From: Arenicola marina
Lineage: Eukaryota > Annelida > Polychaeta > Arenicolidae
DNA length: 64,000 nucleotides
Reading direction: 5' to 3'
Assembly: GCA_964019135.1 (NCBI GenBank)
Contig: OZ025249.1
Location: forward strand, 19,369,088-19,433,087
The position numbers and the translations under genes were made by a program. Positions 23,403-36,600 of the stretch are shown here, piece by piece. The notes below the pieces were generated by a model that worked only from the letters and a program-made list of their open reading frames with translations, had not been told where the DNA came from and made no database searches. How positions within the stretch are numbered: position 1 is the stretch's first letter; each line of letters starts with the position of its first letter.

Positions 23403-24604
23403 CTGCAAAGCCACGACAGTAAGCACATTATCATCATGATAATTACAACGCAAAAATATAACGCTGAACACGGAAGAATAAAGAAGAAAGAAACAAACGG
23501 AGAAACAAGAAGTTTTTACTTCTTCTTTTTTTCCCCACAATTTAGCCCTCCCCAATTAACACAACATGCACCCCTGCCCGTAGTAAATAAGATATTCTAT
23601 CGTATGGCACGTCTAAGGGGAGGTATTACTGAGACCGGCTCATGTGTATGTTATTATGTTGGCACTGGGCCGGAGGGAAGTTTTGTACGGGGCGGCCCGG
23701 GCGGGCGGCGTGTCTGTGGCGTGTCTGTGACTGAAGGCCCACTCCGTGACACCAGCGCGTTATGACCGCCAGGACTGGCTCCGACGCGGCACGCTTTTTT
23801 TTTTAAAGGGCCAGAGTAATGCGGTTAAACGTCATCAACGCCCATTTTTACGTATTCATGCGCTTTCCTTTCGGTGACGCGATATTTTGTAATCTAGGTG
23901 CCTTAACAACTTGTCCCGCTAGAAGTACATTTCACTTGTAGTTTGGTCAGAACATATAGTTGTCATTAATTGAATCTGTGTCGCAGGGCTTGCTGTTTTG
24001 TGCTGTTTTTGAGGGACATATCACATGTGGACATCAGTGATAAAATGTTAACATACGTCATAGCAATATCTGATATTGTAACTGAGAGTACATTTCCTCC
24101 CCCAAGGCAGGCCTCAATGTTTTAATGCGCTCTGCAGGGTAGGGTCGCCTCAGTGTGTGTACAATGTGAAAGCATCATCTGTTTCGGCCATAGGACGCCG
24201 TTGTTTGGTCTTCTAGGAAAGGCCTCTGGCGCCTGAATTTAACACGCGGCATGTCAACCTTCAATATTTGGACCACATTTATAAAAAAATATATAAAATT
24301 GGACAACAAAGCGTTGTAAATGTCGCGTTGCAATGAAGATTTTCGGGCGGACTATTGGTTATGTTTCTGTGGTACGCGCACGTAACTTTGTCATAACCCC
24401 CCCCCCTCCCCCCCTCCGGGTGGGCAATGTTGTATAAATGCTGTATAAATCAGTAAAGCATCCAAGAGCGGAGGAGCAGAATAAACTAGGTGGGCATGTG
24501 AAACCCGAGCGGATTTTGGAGGTGAAACGGGGAAGGGGGAAAGGGGGCTATTCCGCGGTCCCTTCCAAACCCGGCAATATATTAATTGACCCCCTCCCTG
24601 GAAG
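23403..24604. other. Probable NOL4 intron, unique
   Basis: Non-repetitive sequence. I see no exon, RNA gene or transposon end. Confidence 0.4.
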
Positions 24605-25265
24605 AGGAAGGCTTGAACATGTTGCAATGGCTTAAACATGTCGCTTTAGCCTAAACATGTCGTTTTGGCTTAAACATGTTGCAATGGCTTAAACATGTCG
24701 CTTTAGCCTAAACATGTCGCTTTGGCCTAAACATGTCGCAATGGCTTAAACATGTCGCTTTAGCCTAAACATGTCGTTTTGGCCTAAACATATTGCAATA
24801 GCTTAAACATGTCGCTTTAGCCTAAACATGTCGCTTTGGCCTAAACATGTCGCTTTGGCTTAAACATGTCGCAATGGCCTAAACATGTCGCTTTAGCCTA
24901 AACATGTCGCTTTGGCCTAAACATGTTGCAATGGCTTAAATATATCGCTTTAGCTTAAACATGTCGCTTTGGCCCAAACATGCCGCTTTGGCCTAAACAT
25001 GGCGCTTTAGCCTAAACATGTCGCTTTGGCCTAAACAGGTCGCTTTGGCATCATCATGTCGCTTGGGCCTAAACAGGTCGCTTTGGCTTGAGCATGTCGC
25101 TTGGGCCTAAATATGTCGCTTGGGCCTAAACATGTCGTTTTGACTTAAGCATGTCGCACTGTCCTAAACATGTCGCCTTGACCTGAACATGTCGTTGATC
25201 TTATACACTGGCCTAATTATAGTCGCTTTGGCTAAAACATGTAGTTTGGGCTTAAACAGGTCACT
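24605..25265. repeat. 19-bp minisatellite, about 34 copies
   Basis: The unit is aaacatgtcgctttagcct, with ttt/caa and cct/ctt variants. It becomes more degenerate toward the right end. Nearly every copy keeps TAAACA (a forkhead-type core) and the palindrome ACATGT. Confidence 0.92.
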
Positions 25266-25465
25266 TTGTCCCGCACACGTCACATGGGCCTGCGGCTCTG
25301 GCTCTGGCCAGTAGGGGTCGCCGGCTGTCGTTGCTGGAGCGCCCCAGGACCGTGGCGCAGGCCACAGACAGCCATCATCATCAACCTGCCCAGAGTGCCC
25401 CAGGCCCGTCCCGAAATGGAAGCTAAGTGTCCCGGGCGGTGCGGTGTCTTTGAGCAGCCGGCCGG

Positions 25466-25612
25466 CTGAGTGGGTGGCTGGCCGGGTAGCTGGCTGGCTG
25501 GGTGGCTGAGTGGGTGGCTGGCTGGCTCGGTCGCCGGCTGGCTGGGTGGCTGGGTGGCTGGCTGGCTGGGTGGCTGGCTGTCTGGGTCGCTGGCTGGCTG
25601 GCCGACTCAAGA
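25466..25612. repeat. GGCT-type tetranucleotide repeat
   Basis: Imperfect ggctggctgggtggctgg tract. It is followed at 25690-25735 by a short cagccc hexanucleotide repeat. Open frames with W-L-A-G repeats are artefacts. Confidence 0.85.
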
Positions 25613-26277
25613 CGTCCACAGACGTCCTGCAAGCAGACAACTTCCACCGCTGGCGACCGTCACCATCTCCACCTCCACTACTACTCCCCAGCCGCAGCCC
25701 CAGCCCCAGCCCCAGCCTCAGCCCCAGCCAACACCCCCCATCCCGTTTCTCCCACCGCGCACCCCTACCTTCGCTAATACACATTCGATACTAGACCAGA
25801 AGCTCTCACCAACCCCCTTCACCGTCAACCCCCTCCCTTCCCTTCCGGGACTACCCCTACCTGCGTATTACACCCCTCCCCCCATCTGCGAATTACCCCT
25901 ACCACCTACTTTACTATACTACCAGCGCTTGCACCGCAAGACCCGTAATTCTCTGTTGCTATGGCAACGGAAATGGTGCTGGGTATGGGCCCCTCCCTCT
26001 GTGCGGGATGCTGGTGTTAAGACAGCCGGGTCGCGGGGGGTGGCGGGGCTTGCCGCTTCCCCAACGACGACAATCAAACTGTTTATGACGCCCCCCAAAA
26101 ATATATATATCTCTCTCTCTCAACATATATATAACATATATATACATTCAAAGAGAACAAGAAAATATAGGACTTGTAGGCATGTAATATGACGGGCATC
26201 CTTGCCTTTACTGCTTACAGTCGGACTATATATTGACTATTATAAATTCATATATCGCTGTGTATCCATCTTTGTTT
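25613..26277. other. Probable NOL4 intron, unique with short simple repeats
   Basis: It contains the X-box at 25955-25968 and AT/CT simple repeats at 26098-26145. No exon was recognised. Confidence 0.4.
25955..25968. promoter_or_regulatory. Candidate RFX X-box
   Basis: GTTGCTATGGCAAC is a strong X-box (half-sites GTTGCT and GGCAAC, spacer AT). It is located 2.55 kb upstream of the 23.3-kb NOL4 exon in the gene's orientation. Confidence 0.5.
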
Positions 26278-26359
26278 GTGTCAGCACTTTGCTTGGCCCG
26301 ATAAGGCTATATCTGGGTGTGTCAGCACTGTGCTTGGCCCGATAAGGCTATATCTGGGT
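26278..26359. repeat. 41-bp tandem duplication
   Basis: Two almost identical copies of a unit starting gtgtcagcac and containing ttggcccgataaggctatat. Confidence 0.9.
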
Positions 26360-26404
26360 GTATGTAAAAGCGCGAGGTGAACATCTCTAAATACTCGTTC
26401 GCAT

Positions 26405-26950
26405 TCGGCAAATTCACAGAAGGTGGAGAGGTAATTCAGATAATGGACAGATAATGGAGAGATAATAATTTATTTACACAAAACAGAGAGATTAATCTGG
26501 CACAGGGTTATTCACAAAAGGTAGAGAGATTAATAATTATTTAATTTTTATATTTACAAAAGGTACCGATAGTTATCTGGCATAAGTTTTTTTTACAAAA
26601 GGTAGCAGGATAAATCTAGCACACGGTTCTTCTTACAAGGTAGACGGATTTATCTGGCAGAAGCCACTGTACAAGGGTAGAAGGGATTATACCGGTACAT
26701 GGTTAATTACAAAAGGTCGGTATATTATTCTAGCACAAGGTTATTTAATAAGATATAGAGAGATTAATCTTGGACAAGCTATTTACAAATTTAAAGGTAG
26801 AGACATGAATCTTGGACAAGTTCTTTAAAAAAGGTAGAGAGATGAACCTTGGACAAGTTCTTTACAAAAGGTAGAGAAAATAATCTAGCGCGAATTTTTT
26901 TTTACATAAAGTAGAATTAATTTAGCACAAGGTTATTTACAACCAACTTT
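26405..26950. repeat. ~40-bp degenerate AT-rich minisatellite, about 13 copies
   Basis: Old, diverged copies share ttacaaaaggtagagagatt followed by aatctggcacaaggtta. Unit length drifts between about 36 and 44 bp. Confidence 0.8.
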
Positions 26951-28427
26951 CCCGCCAGGTGGCTTCCCACAAGAGAGGATGAGTAATATTTTTCTCACGT
27001 CATGTTACTAACCTGTTTTACCATAGTATGTATGCCTACATAAGTCAACCACGGTCCATTAAAGCGGGTGTCCAACCTAATCTAATCGCGATCTGCACCG
27101 AAAGATTACATCTAAAATTTCATTTGGCGAGTATTAACGCTTCTTTTCGGCCAACTGGTGAGTAGAAAAAAAATTAAGCCAACCCGCCCCCATCAATGTC
27201 GAGCAGCGTGCCTTTTTTGCCGGAGCAAATGACGTTTATGTTGACCCTTCATGTGGCGCCGCCTTACGTTAGAAGATGAAGTTATCTCGCGGAAAGAACT
27301 CTTCACAGTGGAGGTATCCTTCAGGGGAAACGCGTGAAATGAGAGACCAGGGCCACGATTTACGGATGAATGGCGGCGGTTCTAAGTCGCGCAGTAGACC
27401 ATGATCTTAGGTGTTTCATGAAAAAATAGTATCCAAACATATTGATAAATCTCTTGCAACGATTGTCTTCGTAAAAAAGCCATGATTGGAGTTCATGATT
27501 GAAGAAACGCAGATATTTATATTTGCAATAATCATGCTCCCGTGTTTTGCTCATACAGTAGGCGTCATTTCCGGTTTGAATATAATTAGAATATCACCTC
27601 TTAATTGGTCAATCGCGGATATACCTCCAACAAGGGGTGCCGCCTGTTTAAGCGGCGAAATCGTGGTTGGCGATCCCTTTTACATTTTATTGTGAGCTAC
27701 AGACAGGGCGGAAAAGTCTACAATTTGGGGGATAGACACTTGGGTATTATATGAATCGGTAAAGCAGCGTTAGAGACTAGGCTGGCGGCTTACGTTAAGA
27801 TGTGACGTCGTTATAATTCATCACCTGAAGGTATTATTGCAGGGACGAATAATTCAACAATGATTTCTGAGGCAAAGAACAATAGACCCCCATAGAAATG
27901 ATGTCATGTTACTAACATGGAATCGGCTCAAGCTCAAGTTACCCTGTGAACAACAATAGTTTGGCCTGTTTTTTTTCTCGATCAGAGACATCCTCAACTT
28001 CCTTGCCTGTCCCTCCACCCCCTTACCTCCCCTTCAGGTACCCCCTCCCCCAGTTCTCCCCACCCTATGGTATCGTGGTGTACGTATCATGCGTGCCACA
28101 TCTCCCCACGCCATCGGTACATGTAAATAACGCTAAAGACGTCACATGTGGTTATAGCCGAGTCAAGCCCCGAGTCTGGGCGGATCGGGTAAGACTGGGG
28201 GCAGCTAGGGTACGGGTCGGACTGAGGGCGTGGGAGAGGGTAGTTATATAGCCACACTCTTGGGAGGAGGAGGCTGGGGTAGTAGTTGTTGTTGCAGCAG
28301 GAAGGCAATACACGCAGAGCTGAAGGGGGAAGAGGATGGCGTGGCAGGAGGGGAGCGGGTGTGGGGGCGGCGGTGTAGGGGGGGGGGGGGAGGAGAGGAG
28401 GGGTAGATGAAGGGAGGAAAGAAAGCC
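26951..28427. other. Probable NOL4 intron, unique
   Basis: Unique sequence with a 69-codon open frame (27486-27695) of no recognised family, and a G-rich stretch at 28320-28410. No exon was identified. Confidence 0.4.
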
Positions 28428-31400
28428 GAGAGGAAGGAGAATAGAGCCTATTACAGCAGAGAGGAAAGAGAATAGAGCCTGTCACAGCCGAGAGGGAGGA
28501 GGATAGTGACTGTCACAGCAGAGAGGGAGGAGGATAGAGACTGTCACAGCAGAGAGGAAGGAGAATAGAGACTGTCACAGCAGAGAGGAAGGAGGATAGA
28601 GACTGTCTCAGCAGAGAGGAAGGAGGATAGAGACTGTCACAACAGAGAGGAAGGAGAATAGAAACTGTCACAGCAGAGCGGAAGGAGAATAGAGACTGTC
28701 ACCGCAGAGAAGAAGGAGAATAGAGACTGTCACAGCAGAGAGGAAGGAGAATAGAGACTGTCACAGCAGGGAGGGAGGAGGATAGAGACTGTCACAGCAG
28801 AGAGGGAGGAGGATGGAGACTGTCACAACAGAGAGGAAGGAGAATAGAGACTGTCACAACAGAGAGGAAGGAGAATAGAGACTGTCACAGCAGAGAGGAA
28901 GGAGGATAGAGACTGTCACCGCAGAGAAGAAGGAGAATAGAGACTGTCACAACAGAGGAAGGAGAATAGAGACTGTCACCGCAGAGAGGAAGGAGAATAG
29001 AGACTGTCACAACAGAGAGGGAGGAGGATAGACTGTCACAGCAGAGAGGAAGGAGGATAGAGCCTATCACAGCAGAGAGGAAGGAGGATAGAGACTGTCA
29101 CAGCAGAGAGGGAGGAGGATAGAGACTGTCACAGCAGAGAGGAAGGAGGATAGAGACTGTCACAGCAGAGAGGAAGGATAATAGAGACTGTCACAGCAGA
29201 GAGGAAGGAGGATAGAGACTGTCACAGCAGAGAGGAAGGAGGATAGAGACTGTCACAGCAGAGAGGAAGGAGAATAGAGACTGTCACAGCAGAGAGGAAG
29301 GAGGATAGAGACTGTCACAGCAGAGAGGAAGGAGAATAGAGACTGTCACAGCAGAGAGAAAGGAGAATAGAGACTGTCACAGCAGAGAGGAAGGAGAATA
29401 GAAACTGTCACAGCAGAGCGGAAGGAGAATAGAGACTGTCACCGCAGAGAAGAAGGAGAATAGAGACTGTCACCGCAGAGAAGAAGGAGGATAGAGACTG
29501 TCACAGCAGAGAGGAAGGAGAATAGAGACTGTCACAGCAGAGAGGGAGGAGGATGGAGACTGTCACAGCAGAGAGGAAGGAGAATAGAGACTGTCACAGC
29601 AGAGAGGGAGGAGGATGGAGACTGTCACAGCAGAGAGGAAGGAGGATAGAGACTGTCACCGCAGAGAAGAAGGAGAATAGAGACTGTCACAGCAGAGAGG
29701 AAGGAGGATAGAGACTGTCACAACAGAGAGGGAGGAGGATAGAGACTGTCACAGCAGAGAGGAAGGAGAATAGAGACTGTCACAGCAGAGAGGGAGGAGG
29801 ATAGAGACTGTCACCGCAGAGAGGAAGGAGAATAGAGACTGTCACAGCAGAGAGGAAGGAGAATAGAGACTGTCACAGCAGAGAGGGAGGAGGATAGAGA
29901 CTGTCACAGCAGAGAGGAAGGAGGATAGAGACTGTCACAGCCGAGAGGGAGGAGGATAGAGACTGTCACAGCAGAGAGGAAGGAGAATAGAGACTGTCAC
30001 AGCAGAGAGGAAGGAGAAATAGAGACTGTCACAGCAGAGAGGAAGGAGGATAGAGACTGTCACAGCACACAGGAAGGAGAATAGAGACTGTCACAGCAGA
30101 GAGGAAGGAGAATAGAGCCTATCACAGCAGAGAGGAAGGAGAAATAGAGACTGTCACAGCAGAGAGGAAGGAGGATAGAGACTGTCACAGCAGAGGGGAA
30201 GGAGAACAGAGACTGTCACAGCAGAGAGGAAGGAGAATAGAGACTGTCACAGCAGAGAGGAAGGAGGATAGAGACTGTCACAGCCGAGAGGGAGGAGGAT
30301 AGAGACTGTCACAGCAGAGAGGAAGGAGAATAGAGAATGTCACAGCAGAGAGGAAGGAGAATAGAGACTGTCACAGCAGAGAGGAAGGAGAATAGAGACT
30401 GTCACAGCAGAGAGGGAGGAGGATAGAGACTGTCACAGCAGAGAGGAAGGAGGATAGAGACTGTCACAGCAGAGAGGAAGGAGGATAGAGACTGTCACAG
30501 CAGAGAGGAAGGAGAATAGAGACTGTCACAGCATAGAGGAAGGAGAATAGAGACTGTCACAGCAGAGAGGGAGGAGGATAGAGACTGTCACAGCAGAGAG
30601 GAAGGAGAATAGAGACTGTCACAGCAGACAGGAAGGAGGATAGAGACTGTCACAGCAGAGAGGAAGGAGAATAAAGACTGTCACAGCAGAGAGGAAGGAG
30701 AATAGAGACTGTCACAGCAGAAAGAAAGGAGAATAGAGACTGTCACAGCATAGAGGAAGGAGGATAGAGACTGTCACCGCAGAGAAGAAGGAGAATAGAG
30801 ACTGTCACAGCAGAGAAGGAGGAGGATGGAGACTGTCACAGCAGAGAGGAAGGAGGATAGAGACTGTCACAACAGAGAGGGAGGAGGATAGAGACTGTCA
30901 CAGCAGAGTAGAAGGAGAATAGAGACTGTCACAGCAGACAGGAAGGAGGATAGAGACTGCCACAGCAGAGAGGAAGGAGGATAGAGCCTATCACAGCAGA
31001 GAGGAAGGAGGATAGAGACTGTCACAACAGAGAGGGAGGAGGATAGAGACTGTCACAGCAGAGAGGAAGGAGAATAGAGACTGTCACAGCAGAGAGGAAG
31101 GAGAATAGAGACTGTCACAGCAGAGAGGGAGGAGGATAGAGACTGTCACCGCAGAGAGGAAGGAGAATAGAGACTGTCACAGCAGAGAGGAAGGAGAATA
31201 GAGACTGTCACAGCAGAGAGGGAGGAGGATAGAGACTGTCACAGCAGAGAGGAAGGAGGATAGAGACTGTCACAGCCGAGAGGGAGGAGGATAGAGACTG
31301 TCACAGCAGAGAGGAAGGAGAATAGAGACTGTCACAGCAGAGAGGAAGGCGAAATAGAGACTGTCACAGCAGAGAGGAAGGAGGATAGAGACTGTCACAG

Positions 31401-33235
31401 CAGAGAGGAAGGAGAATAGAGACTGTCACAGCAGAGAGGAAGGAGAATAGAGCCTATCACAGCAGAGAGGAAGGAGAAATAGAGACTGTCACAGCAGAGA
31501 GGAAGGAGGATAGAGACTGTCACAGCAGAGAGGAAGGAGAATAGAGACTGTCACAGCAAAAAGAAAGGAGAATAGAGACTGTCACAGCAGAGAGGAAGGA
31601 GAATAGAGACTGTCACAGCAGAGAGCAAGGAGAATAGAGACTGTCACAGCAAAAAGAAAGGAGAATAGAGACTGTCACAGCAGAGAGGAAGGAGAATAGA
31701 GACTGTCACAACGGAGGAAGGAGAATAGAGACTGTCACCGCAGAGAGGAAGGAGAATAGAGACTGTCACAACAGAGAGGAAGGAGAATAGAGACTGCCAC
31801 AGCAGACAGGAAGGAGGATAGAGACTGTCACAACAGAGAGGAAGGAGAATAGAGACTGTCACAGCAGAGAGGAAGGAGGATAGAGACTGTCTCAGCAGAG
31901 AGGAAGGAGGATAGAGACTGTCACAACAGAGAGGGACGAGGATAGAGACTGTCACAGCAGAGAGGAAGGAGAATAGAGACTGTCACAGCAGAGAGGAAGG
32001 AGGATAGAGACTGTCACAGCAGAGAGGAAGGAGGATAGAGACTATCACAGCAGAGAGGAAGGAAAATAGAGACTGTCACAGCAGAGAGGAAAGAGGATAG
32101 AGACTGTCACAGCAGAGAGGAAGGAGAATAGAGACTGTCACAACAGAGGAAGGAGAATAGAGACTGTCACCGCAGAGAGGAAGGAGAATAGAGACTGTCA
32201 CAACAGAGAGGAAGGAGAATAGAGACTGTCACAACAGAGGAAGGAGAATAGAGACTGTCACAGCAGAGAGGGAGGAGGATAGAGACTGTCACCGCAGAGA
32301 AGAAGGAGAATAGAGACTGTCACAGCAGAGAGGAAGGAGAATAGAGACTGTCACAGCAGAGAGGAAGAAGAATAGAGACTGTCACAACAGAGAGGAAGGA
32401 GAATAGAGACTGTCACAGCAGAGAGGAAGGAGGATAGAGACTGTCACAGCAGAGAGGAAGGAGGATAGAGATTGTCACAGCAGAGAGGAAGGAGAATAGA
32501 GACTGTCACAGCAGAGAGAAAGGAGAATAGAGACTGTCACAGCAGAGAGGAAGGAGGATAGAGCCTATCACAGCAGAGAGGAAGGAGAATAGAGACTGTC
32601 ACAGCAGATAGGAAGGAGAATAGAGACTGTGACAGCAGAGAGGAAGGAGGATAGAGACTGTCACAGCAGAGAGGAAGGAGAATAGAGACTGTCACAACAG
32701 AGGAAGGAGAATAGAGACTGTCACCGCAGAGAGGAAGGAGAATAGAGACTGTCACAACAGAGAGGAAGGAGAATAGAGACTGTCACAGCAGAGAGGAAGG
32801 AGAATAGAGACTGTCACAACAGAGAGGAAGGAGAATAGAGACTGTCACAGCAGAGAGGAAGGAGGATAGAGACTGTCACAGCAGAGAGGAAGGAGGATAG
32901 AGACTGTCACAGCAGAGAGGAAGGAGAATAGAGACTGTCACAGCAGAGAGGAAGGAGGATAGAGACTGTCTCAGCAGAGAGGGAGGAGGATAGAGACTGT
33001 CACAGCAGAGAGGAAGGAGAATAGAGACTGTCACAGCAGAGAGGAAGGAGAATAGGGACTGTCACAGCAGAGAGGAAGGAGAATAGAGACTGTCACAACA
33101 GAGAGGAAGAAGAATAGAGCCTATTACAGCAGAGAGGAAGGAGAATAGAGACTGTCACAGCAGAGATGGAGAAATAGAGACTGTCACAGCAGAGAGGAAG
33201 GAGAATAGAGACTATTAGAGCAGAGAAGAAAGATA
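28428..33235. repeat. 31-bp purine-rich minisatellite, about 155 copies (4.8 kb)
   Basis: The unit on the plus strand is gagactgtcacagcagagag then gaaggagaata, with gaa/gga, cag/caa/ccg and ata/gata variants. On the minus strand (the NOL4 sense) each unit reads as a polypyrimidine tract ttctccttcctctctgc followed by tgtgacag, resembling a complete branchpoint, tract and AG acceptor. A block of about 43 units is duplicated with an offset of 1335 bp (marker variants at 30011 and 30116 recur at 31346 and 31451). Confidence 0.97.
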
Positions 33236-33374
33236 AGTTATGAAGAGTACAGAGATGCGAAGGCAGAGAGTGGGTGCGTGTGATAAAAGATGAGGAGCAG
33301 GATGCGGATGGTGTTGGGAAGAGGGGAAAGAAAAGTCCAAGAAGGAAGGAGTAGGAAACAGGAGGACAGACCCT

Positions 33375-33470
33375 CGTCTTACAGCCAACCAGGACTGCTG
33401 GACGGGCCGTTCCCGTCTTACAGCCAAACAGGACTGCTGGACTGGCCGTCCCCGTCTTACATGCAAACAG
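33375..33470. repeat. 39-bp minisatellite truncated by the assembly gap
   Basis: Two full copies and one partial copy of a unit beginning cgtcttacagccaaacagga run into the N block. The array very likely continues in the missing sequence. Confidence 0.8.
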
Positions 33471-33670
33471 NNNNNNNNNNNNNNNNNNNNNNNNNNNNNN
33501 NNNNNNNNNNNNNNNNNNNNNNNNNNNNNNNNNNNNNNNNNNNNNNNNNNNNNNNNNNNNNNNNNNNNNNNNNNNNNNNNNNNNNNNNNNNNNNNNNNNN
33601 NNNNNNNNNNNNNNNNNNNNNNNNNNNNNNNNNNNNNNNNNNNNNNNNNNNNNNNNNNNNNNNNNNNNNN
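33471..33670. other. Assembly gap (200 N)
   Basis: Exactly 200 unknown bases between two tandem arrays. The round length suggests a placeholder, so the true size is unknown. Confidence 0.99.
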
Positions 33671-36600
33671 CCACCCTTAGAGAGGAGAGGAACCGTCACT
33701 GTAACCACCCATACCACCCTTAGATCGGGGGAGGAACCGTCACTGTAACCACCCATACCACCCTTAGAGAGGGGAGGAACCGTCACGGTAACCACCCATA
33801 CCACCCTTAGAGAGAGGAGGAACCGTCACTGTAACCACCCATACCACCCTTAGAGAGGGGGGGGGAACCGTTACTGTAACCACCCATACCACCCTTAGAG
33901 AGGGGAGGAACCGTCACTGTAACCACCCATACCACCCTTAGACCGGGGGAGCAACCGTCAGTGTAACCACCCATACCACCCTTCGAGGGGGGTGGAACCG
34001 TCACTGTAACCACCCATACCACCCTTAGAGAGGGGAGGAACCGTCACTGTAACCACCCATACCACCCTTAGAGGGGGGGAGGAACCGTCACTGTAACCAC
34101 CCATACCACCCTTAGACCGGGGGAGGAACCGTCACTCTAACCAGCCATACCACCCTTAGAGAGGGGAGGAACCGTCACTGTAACCACCCATACCACCCTT
34201 AGACCGGGGGAGGAGCCGTCACTGTAACCACCCACACCACCCTTAGAGAGGAGAGGAACCGTCACTGTAACCACCCATACCACCCTTAGATCGGGGGAGG
34301 AACCGTCACTGTAACCACCCATACCACCCTTAGAGAGGGGGAGGAACCGTCACTGTAACCACCCATACCACCCTTAGAGGGGGGAGGAACCGTCACTGTA
34401 ACCACCCATACCACCCTTAGAGAGAGGAGAAACCGTCACTGTAACCACCCATACCACCCTTAGAGAGGGGGAGGAACCGTCACTGTAACCACCCATGCCA
34501 CCCTTCGAGGGGGGTGGAACCGTCACTGTAACCACCCATACCACCCTTAGAGAGGGGAGGAACCGTCACTGTAACCACCCATACCACCCTTAGAGGGGGG
34601 AGGAACCGTCACTGTAACCACCCATACCACCCTTAGAGAGAGGAGGAACCGTCACTGTAACCACCCATACCACCCTTAGAGAGAGGAGAAACCGTCACTG
34701 TAACCACCCATACCACCCTTAGAGAGGGGGAGGAACCGTCACTGTAACCAGCCATACCACCCTTAGAGAGGGGGAGGAACCGTCACTGTAACCACCCATA
34801 CCACCCTTAGACCGGGGGAGGAACCGTCACTCTAACCAGCCATACCACCCTTAGAGAGGGGAGGAACCGTCACTGTAACCACCCATACCACCCTTAGACC
34901 GGGGGAGGAGCCGTCACTGTAACCACCCATACCACCCTTAGAGAGGAGAGGAACCGTCACTGTAACCACCCATACCACCCTTAGATCGGGGGAGGAACCG
35001 TCACTGTAACCACCCATACCACCCTTAGAGACGGGAGGAACCGTCACGGTAACCACCCATACCACCCTTAGAGAGAGGAGGAACCGTCACTGTAACCACC
35101 CATACCACCCTTAGAGAGGGGGGGGAACCGTTACTGTAACCACCCATACCACCCTTAGAGAGGGGAGGAACCGTCACTGTAACCACCCATACCACCCTTA
35201 GACCGGGGGAGCAACCGTCAGTGTAACCACCCATACCACCCTTAGAGAGGGGGAGGAACCCTCACTGTAACCAGCCATACCACCCTTAGAGAGGGGGAGG
35301 AACCGTCACTGTAACCACCCATACCACCCCTAGACCGGGGGAGGAACCGTCACTCTAACCAGCCATACCACCCTTAGAGAGGGGAGGAACCGTCACTGTA
35401 ACCACCCATACCACCCTTAGACCGGGGGAGGAGCCGTCACTGTAACCACCCATACCACCCTTAGACCGGGGGAGGAGCCGTCACTGTAACCACCCATACC
35501 ACCCTTAGAGAGGAGAGGAACCGTCACTGTAACCACCCATACCACCCTTAGATCGGGGGAGGAACCGTCACTGTAACCACCCATACCACCCTTAGAGAGG
35601 GGAGGAACCGTCACTGTAACCACCCATACCACCCTTAGACCGGGGGAGGAGCCGTCACTGTAACCACCCATACCACCCTTAGAGAGGAGAGGAACCGTCA
35701 CTGTAACCACCCATACCACCCTTAGATCGGGGAGGAACCGTCACTGTAACCACCCATACCACCCTTAGAGAGGGGAGGAACCGTCACGGTAACCACCCAT
35801 ACCACCCTTAGAGAGGGGAGGAACCGTCACTGTAACCACCCATACCACCCTTAGAGAGGGGAGGGGGAACCGTTACTGTAACCACCCATACCACCCTTAG
35901 AGAGGGGAGGAACCGTCACTGTAAACCACCCATACCACCCTTTGACCGGGGGAGCAACCGTCACTGTAACCACCCATACCACCCTTAGAGAGAGGAGGAA
36001 CCGTCACTGTAACCACCCATACCACCCTTAGAGAGAGGAGAAACCGTCACTGTAACCACCCATACCACCCTTAGAGAGGGGGAGGAACCGTCACTGTAAC
36101 CAGCCATACCACCCTTAGAGAGGGGGAGGAACCGTCACTGTAACCACCCATACCACCCTTAGACCGGGGGAGGAACCGTCACTCTAACCAGCCATACCAC
36201 CCTTAGAGAGGGGAGGAACCGTCACTGTAACCACCCATACCACCCTTAGACCGGGGGAGGAGCCGTCACTGTAACCACCCATACCACCCTTAGAGAGGAG
36301 AGGAACCGTCACTGTAACCACCCATACCACCCTTAGATCGGGGGAGGAACCGTCACTGTAACCACCCATACCACCCTTAGAGAGGGGGGGAACCGTCACT
36401 GTAACCACCCATACCACCCTTAGAGGGGGGAGGAACCGTCACTGTAACCACCATACCACCCTTAGAGAGGGGAGGAACCGTCACGGTAACCACCCATACC
36501 ACCCTTAGAGAGAGGAGGAACCGTCACTGTAACCACCCATACCACCCTTAGAGAGGGGGGGGAACCGTTACTGTAACCACCCATACCACCCTTAGAGAGG

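Noticed and set aside
24605-25265. p53-type half-sites in the 19-bp array
   Set aside because: AAACATGTCG misses the last consensus base and the spacing between halves is too large; only the repeat explains it.
25470-25794. W-L-A-G-rich frames over the GGCT repeat
   Set aside because: Simple-repeat translation without gene context.
33093-33804. Open frames spanning the N block
   Set aside because: They exist only because unknown bases were translated as X.
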